Notes: generated by a model from the letters alone, not told the origin. Positions 48,557 to 59,261 are shown, counted from the first letter of the stretch. The stretch is 64,000 bases of DNA from Providencia hangzhouensis (GCF_029193595.2 NZ_CP135052.1:3348001-3412000); one strand, 5' to 3'. Numbers and translations are program-made.

Positions 48557-48631
48557 TGGGGTATCGCCAAGCGGTAAGGCACCAGGTTTTGATCCTGGCA
48601 TTCCCAGGTTCGAATCCTGGTACCCCAGCCA
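48557..48631 (+). tRNA. tRNA-Gln (TTG), third copy
   Basis: 75 nt, same as the other Gln copies. The anticodon is TTG, whereas the corresponding E. coli positions (glnV, glnX) carry CTG. Confidence 0.97.
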
Positions 48632-49177
48632 TTCTCTTTTCAACATCGCTTAAATTAACTCCCTGCTCTATCTTACTATGCTTAGGCAGTCTTAATTTTA
48701 CTTATCGATTTTATTGATAAATTAAATAAAAAATAACAAATTAGCAGATAACTCCATTTTTTAAGCAGTAAAGTATCCCTCTCTACTGTTTTCTATATTT
48801 ACATCCCTATTTTTAGTTTAAATGATTACTTTTTGGTCATTTGCTTATTTATTTAATCCTAATATTACCGATTAACCAATAGCTTAATCGTTTAAAGTGA
48901 TGTTAAAGCAACATTTACCTCATAAAATTTACGTTTGCATAACTTTTCTATCAAATGTGTGACTTCAATCATTTCTATATAACCATCGAAAGTGGTAATC
49001 TGCGCTCGAATTGTAGTTAGGTATGATTATTACCAGTTAAATTATTATCAACCTCTGGTACTAATAAACTCAGTCCCTTCTTCCATTCCAACTAAATTAG
49101 TTCTCAGAAACTCTAATAAAAGTTTTAAACCTAATAATTATAAATTGCCAAACGCAACATTTTTACAGAGAAAATTT
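48632..49177. other. Region between tRNAs and dctA
   Basis: 546 bp, AT-rich. No clear terminator is seen after the last tRNA. An open frame joins dctA upstream but lacks a ribosome site and family similarity, so it is treated as leader. A CRP-like site is listed separately. Confidence 0.55.
48958..48973 (+). promoter_or_regulatory. CRP-like site upstream of dctA
   Basis: TGTGA-CTTCAA-TCATT: the left half-site is perfect and the right half matches three of five. dctA is cAMP-CRP-activated in E. coli. About 205 bp before the start codon. Confidence 0.4.
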
Positions 49178-50533
49178 ATGCGAAACATGATAAAGCAACC
49201 CATATATAAGATCTTATATGTTCAGGTGATCGTAGCCATCGTTCTGGGTATAGCACTTGGCCACTTTTTTCCCGACATTGGAGAGTCATTAAAACCGCTT
49301 GGTGATGCATTCATCAAAATCGTTAAAATGATTATCGCGCCAGTTATCTTCTTAACGGTTGTCACTGGTATTTCAGGCATGTCAAACATGAAGGCAGTGG
49401 GCAGTGTCGCAGGTAAAGCGATGTTGTACTTCATCACTTTTTCAACCATTGCATTAATTATTGGTCTTATTATTGCCAATATCATTCGCCCAGGCTCTGG
49501 CCTGAATATTGACCCTGCAACCTTAGACAGCACTAAAGTTGCTACTTACGTTGAAAAAGCCCACGAGTCTTCAATTGTTGGCTTTTTGATGAATATCATC
49601 CCCGATACCGTCATTAGTCCATTAGTAAATGGAAATATTCTGCAAGTTCTATTTATTGCGGTTATTTTTGGGTTAGCGCTAGCTGCAACGGGTAAACACG
49701 GCGAGCCTATCGTTAAGTTACTGCAAAACTTTTCTGAACCTGTGTTCAAAATGGTTGCGATGCTCATGAAACTCGCGCCTATTGGGGCATTTGGGGCAAT
49801 GGCCTTTACCATTGGTAAGTATGGGATTTCATCTATTGGCAACTTAATGATGCTGATAATGACTTTCTACATTACATCCGTTCTATTTGTGTTGTTAGTG
49901 TTAGGAGCAGTTGCTAAGTACAACGGTTTCTCCATCATTGCGCTAATTAAATATATCAAAGACGAGCTCTGGTTAGTTTTAGGTACCTCTTCTTCCGAAG
50001 CCGCACTGCCAAGCTTAATGCGCAAAATGGAGCATGCAGGGTGTGAAAAATCAGTTGTCGGGTTAGTTATCCCAACAGGTTATTCATTCAATCTTGATGG
50101 TACGAATATTTATATGACCATGGCTGCATTATTCATTGCTCAAGCTACCAATATTGAATTGACGATTTGGGAGCAAATTTCGCTGTTGCTCGTTGCAATG
50201 ATTAGCTCTAAAGGTGCTGCTGGCGTTACTGGTGCGGGTTTCATTACATTAGCGGCAACCTTAATGGTTGTTCCAAGTATTCCTGTTGCAGGTATGGCCT
50301 TAATCCTTGGTATTGACCGCTTTATGTCTGAATGCCGTGCTTTAACTAACTTAGTGGGTAACGCGTGTGCGTGTATCGTTGTTGCACGTTGGGAAAAAGA
50401 ACTGGATACCGAAAAACTGGCTCATGCGTTTTCAGCAAAAAATGAAACATTGGATTCTGTGATTACTGAAGATGACAGCATCAATACAGACACAAGTAAT
50501 ATTCAACCGGTTGATTTAGCTAATAATAAATAG
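49178..50533 (+). CDS. dctA: C4-dicarboxylate/cation symporter (DAACS family)
   Basis: Inner-membrane uptake of succinate, fumarate and malate with cations. 451 residues. Conserved phrases are [34 protein letters not shown], [26 protein letters not shown] (substrate and ion binding) and [13 protein letters not shown]. The frame is open for 62 more codons upstream, but the ATG used (MRNMIKQP) sits behind a GAGA and matches the DctA start. Overall closer to DctA than to GltP. Ends in an unusual acidic tail. Confidence 0.92.
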   Translation: MRNMIKQPIYKILYVQVIVAIVLGIALGHFFPDIGESLKPLGDAFIKIVKMIIAPVIFLTVVTGISGMSNMKAVGSVAGKAMLYFITFSTIALIIGLIIANIIRPGSGLNIDPATLDSTKVATYVEKAHESSIVGFLMNIIPDTVISPLVNGNILQVLFIAVIFGLALAATGKHGEPIVKLLQNFSEPVFKMVAMLMKLAPIGAFGAMAFTIGKYGISSIGNLMMLIMTFYITSVLFVLLVLGAVAKYNGFSIIALIKYIKDELWLVLGTSSSEAALPSLMRKMEHAGCEKSVVGLVIPTGYSFNLDGTNIYMTMAALFIAQATNIELTIWEQISLLLVAMISSKGAAGVTGAGFITLAATLMVVPSIPVAGMALILGIDRFMSECRALTNLVGNACACIVVARWEKELDTEKLAHAFSAKNETLDSVITEDDSINTDTSNIQPVDLANNK

Positions 50534-50553
50534 CACTAACTTCTTCACTTAAT

Positions 50554-50587
50554 AATAAATAGGCCGCTAATTAGCAGCCTATTTATT
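50554..50587. terminator. Bidirectional terminator between dctA and ubiF
   Basis: AATAAATAGGC-C-GCTAA and TTAGC-A-GCCTATTTATT form a very long stem with a single mismatch. The A/T-rich ends give T-runs on both strands, so it serves the convergent dctA and ubiF genes. Confidence 0.85.
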
Positions 50588-50603
50588 ATATTCAAGATAA
50601 TTT

Positions 50604-51791
50604 CTATAAACCTAACGCATACTTCAACGCCAGCTTTTTCGCTTCTCCAGCACGCTGTGCCGCCATCAACCCAAGATTCCTAAATATTTTTAATCCTGGT
50701 AAGTTTTCACTAAATGCCATGTAAAAAACATCCATCCCAGCTTGCATAATTAAATTATCAGGCAAACGACGTCGTTGGTAACGTTTCAATACATCAAGGG
50801 AACTCCAAGGTTGTATATATTCACGCGCGTAAATTACTTCTTTCAAAAGAGCATCAACATCTCGATAGCCTAAATTCACACCCTGCCCCGCTAATGGGTT
50901 GATAGTATGGGCTGCATCGCCAATCAATGCTAACCCATCCATCACATAGCGGCTTGCATGATGACGAGTCAGTGGAAATGCCCCTGACGCAATTGCGATA
51001 ACAGGCCCTAAACGTTCAGGAAAGGCTTCGGATATTGCTCCCGTCAATTGTTCCATTGACATACCTTGTAAACGTCTAATCTTTGCGGGACTGTCATACC
51101 AGACTAATGAGGCCCAATTATCATACAGAGGTAAAAATGCCCTTGGCCCTGATGGAAAAAACTGCTGCCATGTTTTATCTTGCTGAGGTTGCTGTGTTTG
51201 AATGCTAATCAACATACATGACTGGCGATATTGCCAGCCGCGGCTACCAATTCCTGCCATTGTACGGACTTGCGAATTAGCGCCATCGGCTCCGACCACA
51301 AGCTTAGCTTGTAAAGTACGGCCATCATCTAATGCTAACATCCATTCTTTTTGCTGCTTAGGTTGGTATAAATTGATGAGTTTCGCCGGGCAAACAAGGT
51401 CTAGATTGCTGTATTTTTCACATTCTTGCCATAACGCAAGCTGTAGTACTCTGTTTTCTACCATAAACCCAAGTTCAGGTAGCCCAAGGCTTTTAGCATC
51501 AAAAATCACATTGCTATCTGGTTCTTCCCATGTTTCTAACTGGCGATATGGGGCACTTCGCATTGCCTTAACATGTTGCCAAGCCCCTAATTGCTCCAAC
51601 AATTCAACAGAAGCGCGGCTAATCGCAGAAATACGAACATCAGGGGCACTTTGTGGGTCAAAGGCCACAGGTTGTGCTTTTTCAAGCAAAGCAACTCGCA
51701 TGCCTTCTTGAGCAAAGCCCAATGCTGCTGCCGCGCCAGTCATACCCGCACCAACGACGACAACATCATAAGATTCGATTAATTTATTCAT
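50604..51791 (-). CDS. ubiF: 3-demethoxyubiquinol 3-hydroxylase (flavoprotein monooxygenase)
   Basis: FAD-dependent hydroxylase of ubiquinone synthesis acting on C6 of the ring (demethoxyubiquinol). 395 residues. N-terminal FAD motif (VVVVGAGMTGAAAALG), VVGADGANSQVR, and the second FAD motif ALIGDAAHTINPLAGQGVNL. Named UbiF rather than UbiH or UbiI because it stands next to miaB, as in E. coli. It is divergent from miaB. Confidence 0.95.
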   Translation of the reverse strand: MNKLIESYDVVVVGAGMTGAAAALGFAQEGMRVALLEKAQPVAFDPQSAPDVRISAISRASVELLEQLGAWQHVKAMRSAPYRQLETWEEPDSNVIFDAKSLGLPELGFMVENRVLQLALWQECEKYSNLDLVCPAKLINLYQPKQQKEWMLALDDGRTLQAKLVVGADGANSQVRTMAGIGSRGWQYRQSCMLISIQTQQPQQDKTWQQFFPSGPRAFLPLYDNWASLVWYDSPAKIRRLQGMSMEQLTGAISEAFPERLGPVIAIASGAFPLTRHHASRYVMDGLALIGDAAHTINPLAGQGVNLGYRDVDALLKEVIYAREYIQPWSSLDVLKRYQRRRLPDNLIMQAGMDVFYMAFSENLPGLKIFRNLGLMAAQRAGEAKKLALKYALGL

Positions 51792-52270
51792 ACGTTCGCT
51801 ACTATTTACTGTTTAATAAAGGTTACTGTTTAATAAAGGTTATTGTTTGATAACAGTGACCACGTTGATAAAGGTATTGTACCGAAAAATGAGGGTTCTC
51901 ACAGGAAATATAGGCATTGAAGTCTTAGAGGTCATTCATTCCTCCACCTTAATAACCTTACAAATAGTATATTTTGCTGAAAACACTTTGATTTGCACAA
52001 AAAACAACCACAATTTTACAACATCCTCTGGTCACTGATGCCGCAAATGAATACAATACGTGCTAATTTTAAAACAATAGGCAAATTGCCTGCCCTTAGA
52101 TTTCGTGTAGTGATATCATTTTAATTATCTTTGCATTTATCCCATCATACAATGATGTCCTTAATCAAAATGCATGCGAGTTCCCAAAAATATAAAGGGT
52201 AGGACTTTGGATTTACAACGCGTTTCGGAGTCCATTACACTAGCCGCTTCGAAAACACCGGATATACGAC
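51792..52270. other. Divergent ubiF-miaB intergenic region
   Basis: 479 bp. It begins with a three-copy 17 bp tandem repeat in the ubiF leader, listed separately. The rest is AT-rich, and no gene is supported. Confidence 0.5.
51807..51857. repeat. 17 bp tandem repeat in the ubiF leader
   Basis: TACTGTTTAATAAAGGT occurs twice head to tail (51807, 51824), followed by a degenerate third copy, TATTGTTTGATAACAGT. It ends about 16 bp from the ubiF start codon and so occupies the ribosome-site region of the ubiF mRNA. Confidence 0.75.
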
Positions 52271-53701
52271 ATGTCGACGAATAAAAAGCTATATATTAAA
52301 ACTTGGGGTTGCCAAATGAATGAGTATGACTCATCCAAAATGGTTTCTTTATTAGAAAATACCCATGGTTATCAACTCACTGAAGTTGCAGAAGAAGCAG
52401 ACTTATTACTGCTTAATACCTGTTCCATTCGTGAAAAAGCACAAGAAAAAGTCTTCCATCAGCTTGGTCGTTGGAAGTTTTTTAAAGATAAAAACCCTGA
52501 CATCATCATTGGTGTAGGCGGCTGTGTTGCTTCGCAAGAAGGGGATTTTATTCGCCAACGTGCGCCAAGCGTTGACATCGTTTTCGGCCCGCAAACTTTG
52601 CACCGTTTGCCTGAGATGATTAATCAAGTTCAAGGTACGCGTAGCCCTGTTATCGATATCAGTTTCCCTGAAATTGAAAAATTTGACCGCTTACCAGAAC
52701 CTCGCGCTGAAGGCCCGACCGCATTCGTTTCCATTATGGAAGGCTGTAACAAGTATTGCACTTTCTGCGTAGTGCCTTATACCCGTGGTGAAGAGGTTAG
52801 CCGCCCTTGTGATGATATTCTTTTTGAAATCGCACAGTTAGCCGCACAAGGTGTACGTGAAGTTAACTTACTGGGCCAAAACGTGAATGCATACCGTGGT
52901 GAAACCTTTGATGGTGAAATTTGCTCATTTGCAGAATTACTGCGTTTAGTCGCGGCTATTGATGGCATCGACCGTGTCCGCTTTACCACTAGCCACCCAA
53001 TTGAATTTACTGACGATATCATCGAAGTTTACCGCGATACCCCTGAATTAGTCAGTTTCTTGCATCTACCCGTGCAAAGTGGCTCAGACCGCGTTCTAAC
53101 AATGATGAAACGCGCTCATACCGCACTTGAATATAAAGCCATTATTCGCAAACTGCGTGAAGCACGCCCTGGTATTCTAATCAGTTCAGACTTTATCGTG
53201 GGCTTCCCCGGTGAAACAACCGAAGACTTCGAAAAAACCATGAAACTGATTGCAGACGTGAACTTTGACATGAGCTACAGCTTTGTCTATTCCGCGCGTC
53301 CAGGCACCCCAGCTGCGGATTTACCTGATGATGTAACCGAAGATGAGAAAAAACAGCGTCTATACTTACTGCAACAGCGTATTAATCAGCAAGCATTAAG
53401 CTTCAGCCGCCAAATGGTGGGAACCGTTCAACGTATCTTAGTTGAAGGAACATCGCGTAAAAACGTCATGGAGCTGTCTGGACGTACTGAAAATAACCGT
53501 GTTGTGAACTTTGAAGGCACACCGGATATGATCGGTAAATTTGTGGATGTCGAAATTGTGGATGTTTATACCAACTCATTGCGCGGTAAAGTCATTCGTA
53601 CAGAAGATCAAATGGGTCTTCGCGTTCATGAATCACCAGAGTCTGTTATTGCACGTACTCGTAAAGAAGATGAGCTAGGTGTTGGCAGCTTTCAACCCTA
53701 A
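52271..53701 (+). CDS. miaB: tRNA-2-methylthio-N6-dimethylallyladenosine synthase
   Basis: Radical-SAM methylthiotransferase that modifies A37 of tRNAs reading UNN codons. 476 residues. The N-terminal UPF0004 domain supplies three Cys ([26 protein letters not shown]). The radical-SAM cluster is [15 protein letters not shown]. The TRAM domain is C-terminal. Start at [13 protein letters not shown]. First gene of a miaB-ybeZ-ybeY run. Confidence 0.98.
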   Translation: MSTNKKLYIKTWGCQMNEYDSSKMVSLLENTHGYQLTEVAEEADLLLLNTCSIREKAQEKVFHQLGRWKFFKDKNPDIIIGVGGCVASQEGDFIRQRAPSVDIVFGPQTLHRLPEMINQVQGTRSPVIDISFPEIEKFDRLPEPRAEGPTAFVSIMEGCNKYCTFCVVPYTRGEEVSRPCDDILFEIAQLAAQGVREVNLLGQNVNAYRGETFDGEICSFAELLRLVAAIDGIDRVRFTTSHPIEFTDDIIEVYRDTPELVSFLHLPVQSGSDRVLTMMKRAHTALEYKAIIRKLREARPGILISSDFIVGFPGETTEDFEKTMKLIADVNFDMSYSFVYSARPGTPAADLPDDVTEDEKKQRLYLLQQRINQQALSFSRQMVGTVQRILVEGTSRKNVMELSGRTENNRVVNFEGTPDMIGKFVDVEIVDVYTNSLRGKVIRTEDQMGLRVHESPESVIARTRKEDELGVGSFQP

Positions 53702-53722
53702 GCCACAACCATAGGATATTCA

Positions 53723-54793
53723 GTGACCGAGACAAAAAATTTGCAAATCGCAACACAAGAAATCTTTCTAGAACCCGCAGATAACCAGCGTTTAATGAGC
53801 CTCTGCGGGCCATTTGACGATAATATCAAGCAGCTAGAACGCCGCCTTGCTATCGAAATTAATCGCCGCGATAACCGTTTTAAGTTATCGGGTAAGCCGC
53901 TGAATGTTCAAGCGGCGAGCAAAATTTTACGTCAACTGTATGTCGATACCGCGCCTGTGCGCGGTGTTATCCCTGATATCGACCCTGAAAATATTCACTT
54001 AGCCATTCTGGATAGCCGTGTTTTAGAGCAATCTGCCGATAGCGTTCCTGACTACGGTAAAGCGGTGAATATTAAGACTAAACGTGGTGTGATCAAACCA
54101 CGCACTCCAAATCAAGCGCAATATATCGCCAATATTTTAGACCATGATATTACATTTGGCATTGGCCCTGCAGGAACTGGGAAAACCTATTTAGCGGTAG
54201 CCGCGGCGGTAGATGCGTTAGAGCGCCAAGAGGTTCGCCGTATTTTGCTAACCCGTCCTGCGGTTGAAGCAGGTGAGAAACTTGGTTTTTTACCTGGGGA
54301 TCTCAGCCAAAAAGTCGACCCTTATCTACGCCCACTTTATGATGCGCTATTCGAAATGTTAGGCTTTGAAAAAGTTGAAAAGCTGATTGAGCGTAATGTT
54401 ATCGAAGTCGCACCGCTGGCCTATATGCGTGGCCGTACCTTGAATGATGCTTTTATTATTTTAGATGAGAGCCAAAACACCACCATCGAACAGATGAAGA
54501 TGTTTTTAACTCGTATTGGTTTTAATTCCAAAGCGGTTGTGACGGGTGATATTACTCAGGTTGACTTACCTCGCGGGAGTAAATCAGGGTTACGTCATGC
54601 CATTGAAGTGCTTTCCGAAGTCGATGATTTAAGCTTCAATTTCTTCCACAGTGAAGACGTAGTTCGCCATCCAGTCGTTGCAAAAGTTGTCATGGCTTAT
54701 GAGGCTTGGGAAGAACAAGACAATAAACGTCGCCAGCAGTTACGTGAAGAAAAAGAACAACAAAAGCAATTTGAAAAGCAGGAAAATCTATAA
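53723..54793 (+). CDS. ybeZ: PhoH-like ATPase YbeZ
   Basis: 356 residues. P-loop ATPase with Walker A GPAGTGKTYLA and Walker B FIILDESQN. In the family it partners YbeY in rRNA and ribosome quality control. GTG start 7 nt after AGGAT. It abuts ybeY. The basic and Gln/Glu-rich C-terminal tail is somewhat longer than usual. Confidence 0.96.
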   Translation: MTETKNLQIATQEIFLEPADNQRLMSLCGPFDDNIKQLERRLAIEINRRDNRFKLSGKPLNVQAASKILRQLYVDTAPVRGVIPDIDPENIHLAILDSRVLEQSADSVPDYGKAVNIKTKRGVIKPRTPNQAQYIANILDHDITFGIGPAGTGKTYLAVAAAVDALERQEVRRILLTRPAVEAGEKLGFLPGDLSQKVDPYLRPLYDALFEMLGFEKVEKLIERNVIEVAPLAYMRGRTLNDAFIILDESQNTTIEQMKMFLTRIGFNSKAVVTGDITQVDLPRGSKSGLRHAIEVLSEVDDLSFNFFHSEDVVRHPVVAKVVMAYEAWEEQDNKRRQQLREEKEQQKQFEKQENL

Positions 54794-55261
54794 ATGAGTG
54801 ACATTATTCTCGATTTACAAATTGCGTGTGAAAACCCTAATGGCTTGCCTTCGGAAGCCGAGTTTCAGCGTTGGTTAGCGGCTGTTTTGCCTAAATTTCA
54901 AGCACTAAGTGAAGTCACTATTCGGGTAGTTGATGAACAGGAAAGCCATCACTTAAATTTAACCTATCGCGGCAAAGACAAACCGACTAACGTGTTGTCA
55001 TTCCCCTTTGAGGCTCCACCAGAAATTGAACTGCCTTTGCTTGGTGATTTAATTATTTGCCGCCAAGTCGTTGAGCAAGAAGCTATTGACCAACAAAAAA
55101 CAGCAGAAGAGCACTGGGCTCATATGGTCGTTCATGGTTGCCTTCATCTTTTAGGCTATGATCATATTGAAGATGATGAAGCGGAAGAAATGGAAGGTTT
55201 AGAAACTGAAATTCTGGCTGAGTTGGGCTATGAAGACCCATATCTTGCAGAAAAAGAGTGA
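54794..55261 (+). CDS. ybeY: Endoribonuclease YbeY
   Basis: 155 residues. Zinc-dependent RNase needed for 16S rRNA 3'-end maturation. The metal motif H-x3-H-x5-H is clear ([13 protein letters not shown]), and the [15 protein letters not shown] segment is conserved. The ATG directly follows the ybeZ stop, so the two are translated together. Confidence 0.97.
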   Translation: MSDIILDLQIACENPNGLPSEAEFQRWLAAVLPKFQALSEVTIRVVDEQESHHLNLTYRGKDKPTNVLSFPFEAPPEIELPLLGDLIICRQVVEQEAIDQQKTAEEHWAHMVVHGCLHLLGYDHIEDDEAEEMEGLETEILAELGYEDPYLAEKE

Positions 55262-55313
55262 CCTAACTATAATTTTTTGAGATATCTTTGTCAAAGAAAG
55301 TATTATTTTACAA

Positions 55314-55352
55314 AAAATTGACGGTTATTTTGCAGATAAACCGTCAATTTTG
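55314..55352 (+). terminator. Probable terminator after ybeY
   Basis: AAATTGACGGTT and AACCGTCAATTT pair perfectly over 12 bp around a 12 nt loop that itself holds ATT/GAT complementarity, then TTGTG. The T-run is short, so termination may be partial. It separates miaB-ybeZ-ybeY from corC-lnt. Confidence 0.65.
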
Positions 55353-55430
55353 TGCTAAAAAAGAATGTAGTAAACTGTTTTTATTAACTAACCTAAGCTC
55401 CAAATACTTTGACTTGGGCTACTTTTGGTA

Positions 55431-55850
55431 CCAAGTGCGGCCAACAACGCTGCGGTTCGAGATACGACGAGTGAATACTCTAAATAATTCGAATTGCAGC
55501 TAGGCGGCCAGCGAGGATATCTCGATGAGCATACATTAGTATGTGATTCGAGTAGCCGAGTGCAGCCAACAACGCTGCGGTTCGAGATACGACGAGTAAA
55601 TACTCTAAATAATTCGAATTGCAGCTAGGCGGCCAGTGAGGATATCTCGATGAGCATACATAAGTATGTGATTCGAGTAGCCGAGTGCAGCCAACAACGC
55701 TGCGGTTCGAGATACGACGAGTAAATACTCTAAATAATTCGAATTGCAGCTAGGCGGCCAGTGAGGATATCTCGATGAGCATACATAAGTATGTGATTCG
55801 AGTAGCCGAGTGCAGCCAACAACGCTGCGGTTCGAAGTATGACGAGTATT
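55431..55850. repeat. Three full plus one partial ERIC-type elements, 125 bp period
   Basis: Full units carry GAATTGCAGC at 55491, 55616 and 55741, each with TAGGCGGCCAG, the central hairpin ATCTCGATGAGCATACAT / GTATGTGATTCGAG, and CAGCCAACAACGC ending in GACGAGTA. A truncated unit (CAAGTGCGGCCAACAACGC...) precedes them. The units differ by only one to three bases, so the array is young. It ends 26 bp before corC. Confidence 0.87.
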
Positions 55851-55876
55851 TTTTGAGGAAAAAAAAATTAACCGCC

Positions 55877-56761
55877 ATGAGCGACGATAACTCTTCGAGT
55901 AGCGATAACCCTGGTCCTAAGAAAGGGTTCTTTGCACTGTTAAATCACCTATTCCATGGTGAACCTAAAAATCGTGATGATTTGGTCGAATTAATCCGCG
56001 ACTCTGAACAGAACGATTTGATCGATCCTGACACCCGCGAAATGCTTGAAGGGGTAATGGATATTGCGGATCAGCGTGTGCGCGACATTATGATCCCGCG
56101 TTCCCAAATTGTTACCTTAAAACGTAACCAAACGCTTGATGAGTGCCTTGATGTCATTATTGACTCTGCTCACTCACGCTTCCCTGTTATTAGTGAAGAT
56201 AAAGACCATATCGAAGGGTTATTAATGGCAAAAGATTTACTGCCATTTATGCGTACTGACGCTGAGCCTTTTAGTATCGATAAGGTATTACGCCAAGCGG
56301 TTGTTGTCCCTGAAAGTAAGCGAGTAGACAGACTACTCAAAGAATTCCGCTCTCAACGCTACCATATGGCTATCGTTATCGATGAGTTTGGTGGTGTTTC
56401 TGGTCTAGTGACTATTGAAGATATTTTAGAGCTCATCGTGGGCGAAATTGAAGACGAATACGACGACCAAGACGATGTTGATATTCGTCAACTTAGCCGC
56501 CATTCTTATTCTGTGCGCGCCCTTACGCAGATTGAAGATTTCAATGAAGCCTTTGGGACTCATTTTAGTGACGAAGAGGTTGATACGGTCGGTGGCCTCG
56601 TTATGCAAGCCTTCGGTCATCTACCTTCTCGTGGTGAAACCATCACAATTGACAACTATCAATTTAAAGTTGCGATGGCAGATAGTCGCCGGATCCTTCT
56701 GCTTCACGTGAAAATTCCAGACGACGCGCCAGTTCCAACTTTGGAAGAAGAACAGACTTAA
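55877..56761 (+). CDS. corC: CorC / YbeX family CBS-domain transport-associated protein
   Basis: 294 residues. A CBS pair lies at about 65-190 ([40 protein letters not shown]), followed by the CorC_HlyC domain ([20 protein letters not shown]). Associated with Mg2+/Co2+ efflux and membrane integrity. The frame is open 34 codons upstream, but those residues are ERIC sequence. The family start is [10 protein letters not shown]. Only a distant GAGGA (17 nt) serves as ribosome site, which is unusual. Confidence 0.94.
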   Translation: MSDDNSSSSDNPGPKKGFFALLNHLFHGEPKNRDDLVELIRDSEQNDLIDPDTREMLEGVMDIADQRVRDIMIPRSQIVTLKRNQTLDECLDVIIDSAHSRFPVISEDKDHIEGLLMAKDLLPFMRTDAEPFSIDKVLRQAVVVPESKRVDRLLKEFRSQRYHMAIVIDEFGGVSGLVTIEDILELIVGEIEDEYDDQDDVDIRQLSRHSYSVRALTQIEDFNEAFGTHFSDEEVDTVGGLVMQAFGHLPSRGETITIDNYQFKVAMADSRRILLLHVKIPDDAPVPTLEEEQT

Positions 56762-58290
56762 TGAACTCAACGTCTATTTATCAAAGTCAGCGGTTGCGGT
56801 TACTGCTGGCTTTAATTTTCGGAGCCAGTGGAACGCTGGCTTTTTCGCCTTTTGACATCTGGCCTGCCGCACTTCTTTCTATCCTTTTTCTCCAATTACT
56901 GACCTTGCAGCGCACAGCCAAGCAATCTTTTGCTATCGGTTTCGCTTGGGGATTTGGCTTATTCGGTAGTGGCGTTAACTGGGTTTACGTCAGTATCGCG
57001 GATTTTGGGGGGATGCCAGGGCCTGTTAACGTCTTTATTGTCATTCTTTTGGCAGCATACCTTTCCCTTTATACAGGGCTTTTTGGGGCATTGATGGCTA
57101 AATTTGCCCCACATGCCAATATTTGGCGTTTAGTATTTCTTGCTCCTGCCCTGTGGCAAGTCACTGAGTTTTTACGTGGTTGGGTTCTCACTGGTTTCCC
57201 ATGGCTGCAATTTGGCTACAGCCAAATTGATGGCCCCATGAAATCGCTCGCTCCAATATTCGGCGTCGAAATGATCACATTGCTATTATTTAGCATTAGT
57301 GGTTTGTTAGCGCTCGCTATCCTACGTCGTAGCTTTATTGCATTAGCCACAGCGGTAGTTTTACTGTTTGCCCCATTAGTTGCCAAAAATATTCAGTGGT
57401 TTACCCCGCTTGAAGACAACAAAATGCAGGTGGCATTAGTTCAAGGTAATATCCCGCAATCAATGAAATGGGAAGCCAGTTTTTTACAGAAAACCAAAGA
57501 TACCTATATGGAGTTATCTCGTCCTTATATTGGTAAAGCATCGCTAATTATCTGGCCTGAATCTGCCGTACCTTCTGTTGAACTGGATAACCAAGCATGG
57601 CTAAAATCCCTCGACCGGCTGTTAGCGGCTTCGAACACTCAATTAATCACAGGGATCGTTGATGCAAGGCCAATGGATGGGGAATATGAGTTCTTTAATA
57701 CGATTATTGTATTAGGGGATAAAAACCCGTATCTCTACCCATCAAAAAACCGTTATAACAAACATCATTTAGTGCCATTTGGGGAGTTTGTTCCATTAGA
57801 AGATATCCTGCGCCCTATTGCACCGTTTTTTAACTTACCGATGTCTGGATTCAGCCGTGGTGATTACCAACAAGCCCAACTCGCTGTAGGGAATATTCAC
57901 CTCACTGCCGCTATTTGTTATGAAATTATCTTAGGTACACAGGTCAGAGATAATTTTAAACCTGATAGCGACTACTTACTTACTGTTTCAAATGATGCGT
58001 GGTTTGGCCAATCTATCGGCCCATGGCAGCATTTCCAAATGGCACGTATGCGTTCGTTAGAATTGGGACGCCCATTATTACGTTCCACTAATAACGGGAT
58101 AACTGCAGTGATCCGTGCGGATGGTTCAATACAAGATATGCTACCACAATTTAAAACAGCAACTCTTTCCACTGAAGTCACACCGACAACAGGGCTAACC
58201 CCTTACGCACGTTGGAGTAATCATCCAATGTGGGGAATCGCCATTATGTTTGGTATTCTTGGTTTTGCTATGAATAGACGTCAAAAGTAA
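56761..58290 (+). CDS. lnt: Apolipoprotein N-acyltransferase
   Basis: Adds the third acyl chain to lipoproteins at the inner membrane. 509 residues, with six to seven N-terminal membrane helices and a C-terminal nitrilase-type domain. The catalytic triad is Glu in IWPESAVPS, Lys in [12 protein letters not shown] and Cys in [10 protein letters not shown]. It overlaps the corC stop by one base (TAATG). Confidence 0.98.
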   Translation: MNSTSIYQSQRLRLLLALIFGASGTLAFSPFDIWPAALLSILFLQLLTLQRTAKQSFAIGFAWGFGLFGSGVNWVYVSIADFGGMPGPVNVFIVILLAAYLSLYTGLFGALMAKFAPHANIWRLVFLAPALWQVTEFLRGWVLTGFPWLQFGYSQIDGPMKSLAPIFGVEMITLLLFSISGLLALAILRRSFIALATAVVLLFAPLVAKNIQWFTPLEDNKMQVALVQGNIPQSMKWEASFLQKTKDTYMELSRPYIGKASLIIWPESAVPSVELDNQAWLKSLDRLLAASNTQLITGIVDARPMDGEYEFFNTIIVLGDKNPYLYPSKNRYNKHHLVPFGEFVPLEDILRPIAPFFNLPMSGFSRGDYQQAQLAVGNIHLTAAICYEIILGTQVRDNFKPDSDYLLTVSNDAWFGQSIGPWQHFQMARMRSLELGRPLLRSTNNGITAVIRADGSIQDMLPQFKTATLSTEVTPTTGLTPYARWSNHPMWGIAIMFGILGFAMNRRQK

Positions 58291-58299
58291 CGATGTTGA

Positions 58300-58330
58300 C
58301 CCCACCTCGGTACCTGTAAATGAGGTGGGG
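58300..58330. terminator. Hairpin between convergent lnt and NAD-kinase-like gene
   Basis: CCCCACCTC and GAGGTGGGG form a perfect 9 bp GC-rich stem with a 13 nt loop. No T-run follows on either strand, so it may be a Rho-assisted or mRNA-protecting end. Confidence 0.5.
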
Positions 58331-58337
58331 AAATTAG

Positions 58338-59261
58338 CTAAGCAACCAATAACCCCTGTGTGTCCGCAATCTTCACCGTCACAATACAACCTGAATTGAA
58401 TTGTAAGAAATCATCTTCAATGCCATCAGAAAAAATAACGCCGTTATCTGGCATTAATGACTCAACAGCTAACGGGCTACTCGGCTCAATCGTGCCAAAT
58501 ACCCATCTGGTTCCTGTAGTTTTACTTAAAAACGGCTCCCTAACACTAAATTGTAATTTACTTTCCCCCCAACCAAATCCTTTTGCCAACGGGTGAGTAC
58601 TTACTCCCATAATGGCCTGTGCTCCCGCTAAAATAGATTGAAACCACCCCGTTGACCCAAGTCCTGTGGATATAATTATTCCAGAAGATGATTGAAACTC
58701 TTGTTCCCCATTCCAGTTCAATAAATAGCGTGCCGAAGTGTGGCTTTTCGGGCCAATGAATAAATCGTTTACCGCTAATAGTGATTGCCCATCATTGGTT
58801 GTAGCTTGTGCAAAAGTCACTATTTTTTGCTCTATTTTTCCTTTTAAGGTATTTATCACGACTTCCTGCAATTGGCCTATTTCAAAAGGAAGTAGTTGGC
58901 CATCCCACCTTTTAGGATCAGGATTAATAGCAATAACTGGCTGTCCATTTAAGTATTTCAAGGTATTCGCCACTAAACCATCTTGGCCAATAACAACAAC
59001 AATATCGTGTTTAGAAAATTGGTAACTAGGCAATAATTTTCGTTCCAATAATTGAAATCTACCCAATGATTTCAATACCGATTCGGCTTGCACTAATTGG
59101 CGCTGATATAAATCATGCTCATTTAAATAATCGCTCACTTCAACATGGTTATGCTCCAAGTAAAATTTGGCTTGAGGCCAGGTGTTAAAGCGTTCAATCA
59201 ATTCCTGTAAACGCGTTTTACGCATGACTAATACAAATCGCACGTCATTATTCCTTTGCAT
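58338..59261 (-). CDS. NAD-kinase-like protein with divergent motifs
   Basis: 307 residues. I read it as an ATP-NAD kinase fold. GQDG in VVVIGQDGLVAN stands where NAD kinases have GGDG, LAVNDLFIG stands for the NE motif (Asn-Asp instead of Asn-Glu), and STGLGSTGW stands for TPTGSTAY. The N-terminal ~90 residues are an unrelated helical extension. It overlaps the SPFH gene by one base and follows it in the operon. It may use NAD or a relative as substrate, or only sense it. The housekeeping nadK is expected elsewhere. Confidence 0.7.
   Translation of the reverse strand: MQRNNDVRFVLVMRKTRLQELIERFNTWPQAKFYLEHNHVEVSDYLNEHDLYQRQLVQAESVLKSLGRFQLLERKLLPSYQFSKHDIVVVIGQDGLVANTLKYLNGQPVIAINPDPKRWDGQLLPFEIGQLQEVVINTLKGKIEQKIVTFAQATTNDGQSLLAVNDLFIGPKSHTSARYLLNWNGEQEFQSSSGIIISTGLGSTGWFQSILAGAQAIMGVSTHPLAKGFGWGESKLQFSVREPFLSKTTGTRWVFGTIEPSSPLAVESLMPDNGVIFSDGIEDDFLQFNSGCIVTVKIADTQGLLVA

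Noticed and set aside
48992..49177. 62-codon upstream extension of dctA
   Set aside because: Low-complexity translation with no ribosome site; DctA proteins begin near MRNMIKQP.
51847..52038. 63-codon ORF in the ubiF-miaB gap
   Set aside because: No ribosome site, repeat-derived start, no recognisable protein.
55288..55503. 71-codon ORF downstream of ybeY
   Set aside because: It spans the hairpin and the start of the ERIC array; its C-terminal part is repeat-derived and it has no ribosome site.
55431..55850. Possible CRISPR array
   Set aside because: The repeat period of 125 bp has no variable spacers; it is a tandem ERIC array.
55775..55876. 34-codon N-terminal extension of corC
   Set aside because: Encoded by the last ERIC unit; not found in the CorC family, whose start is MSDDN. 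Kept as a finding, not as the gene start.
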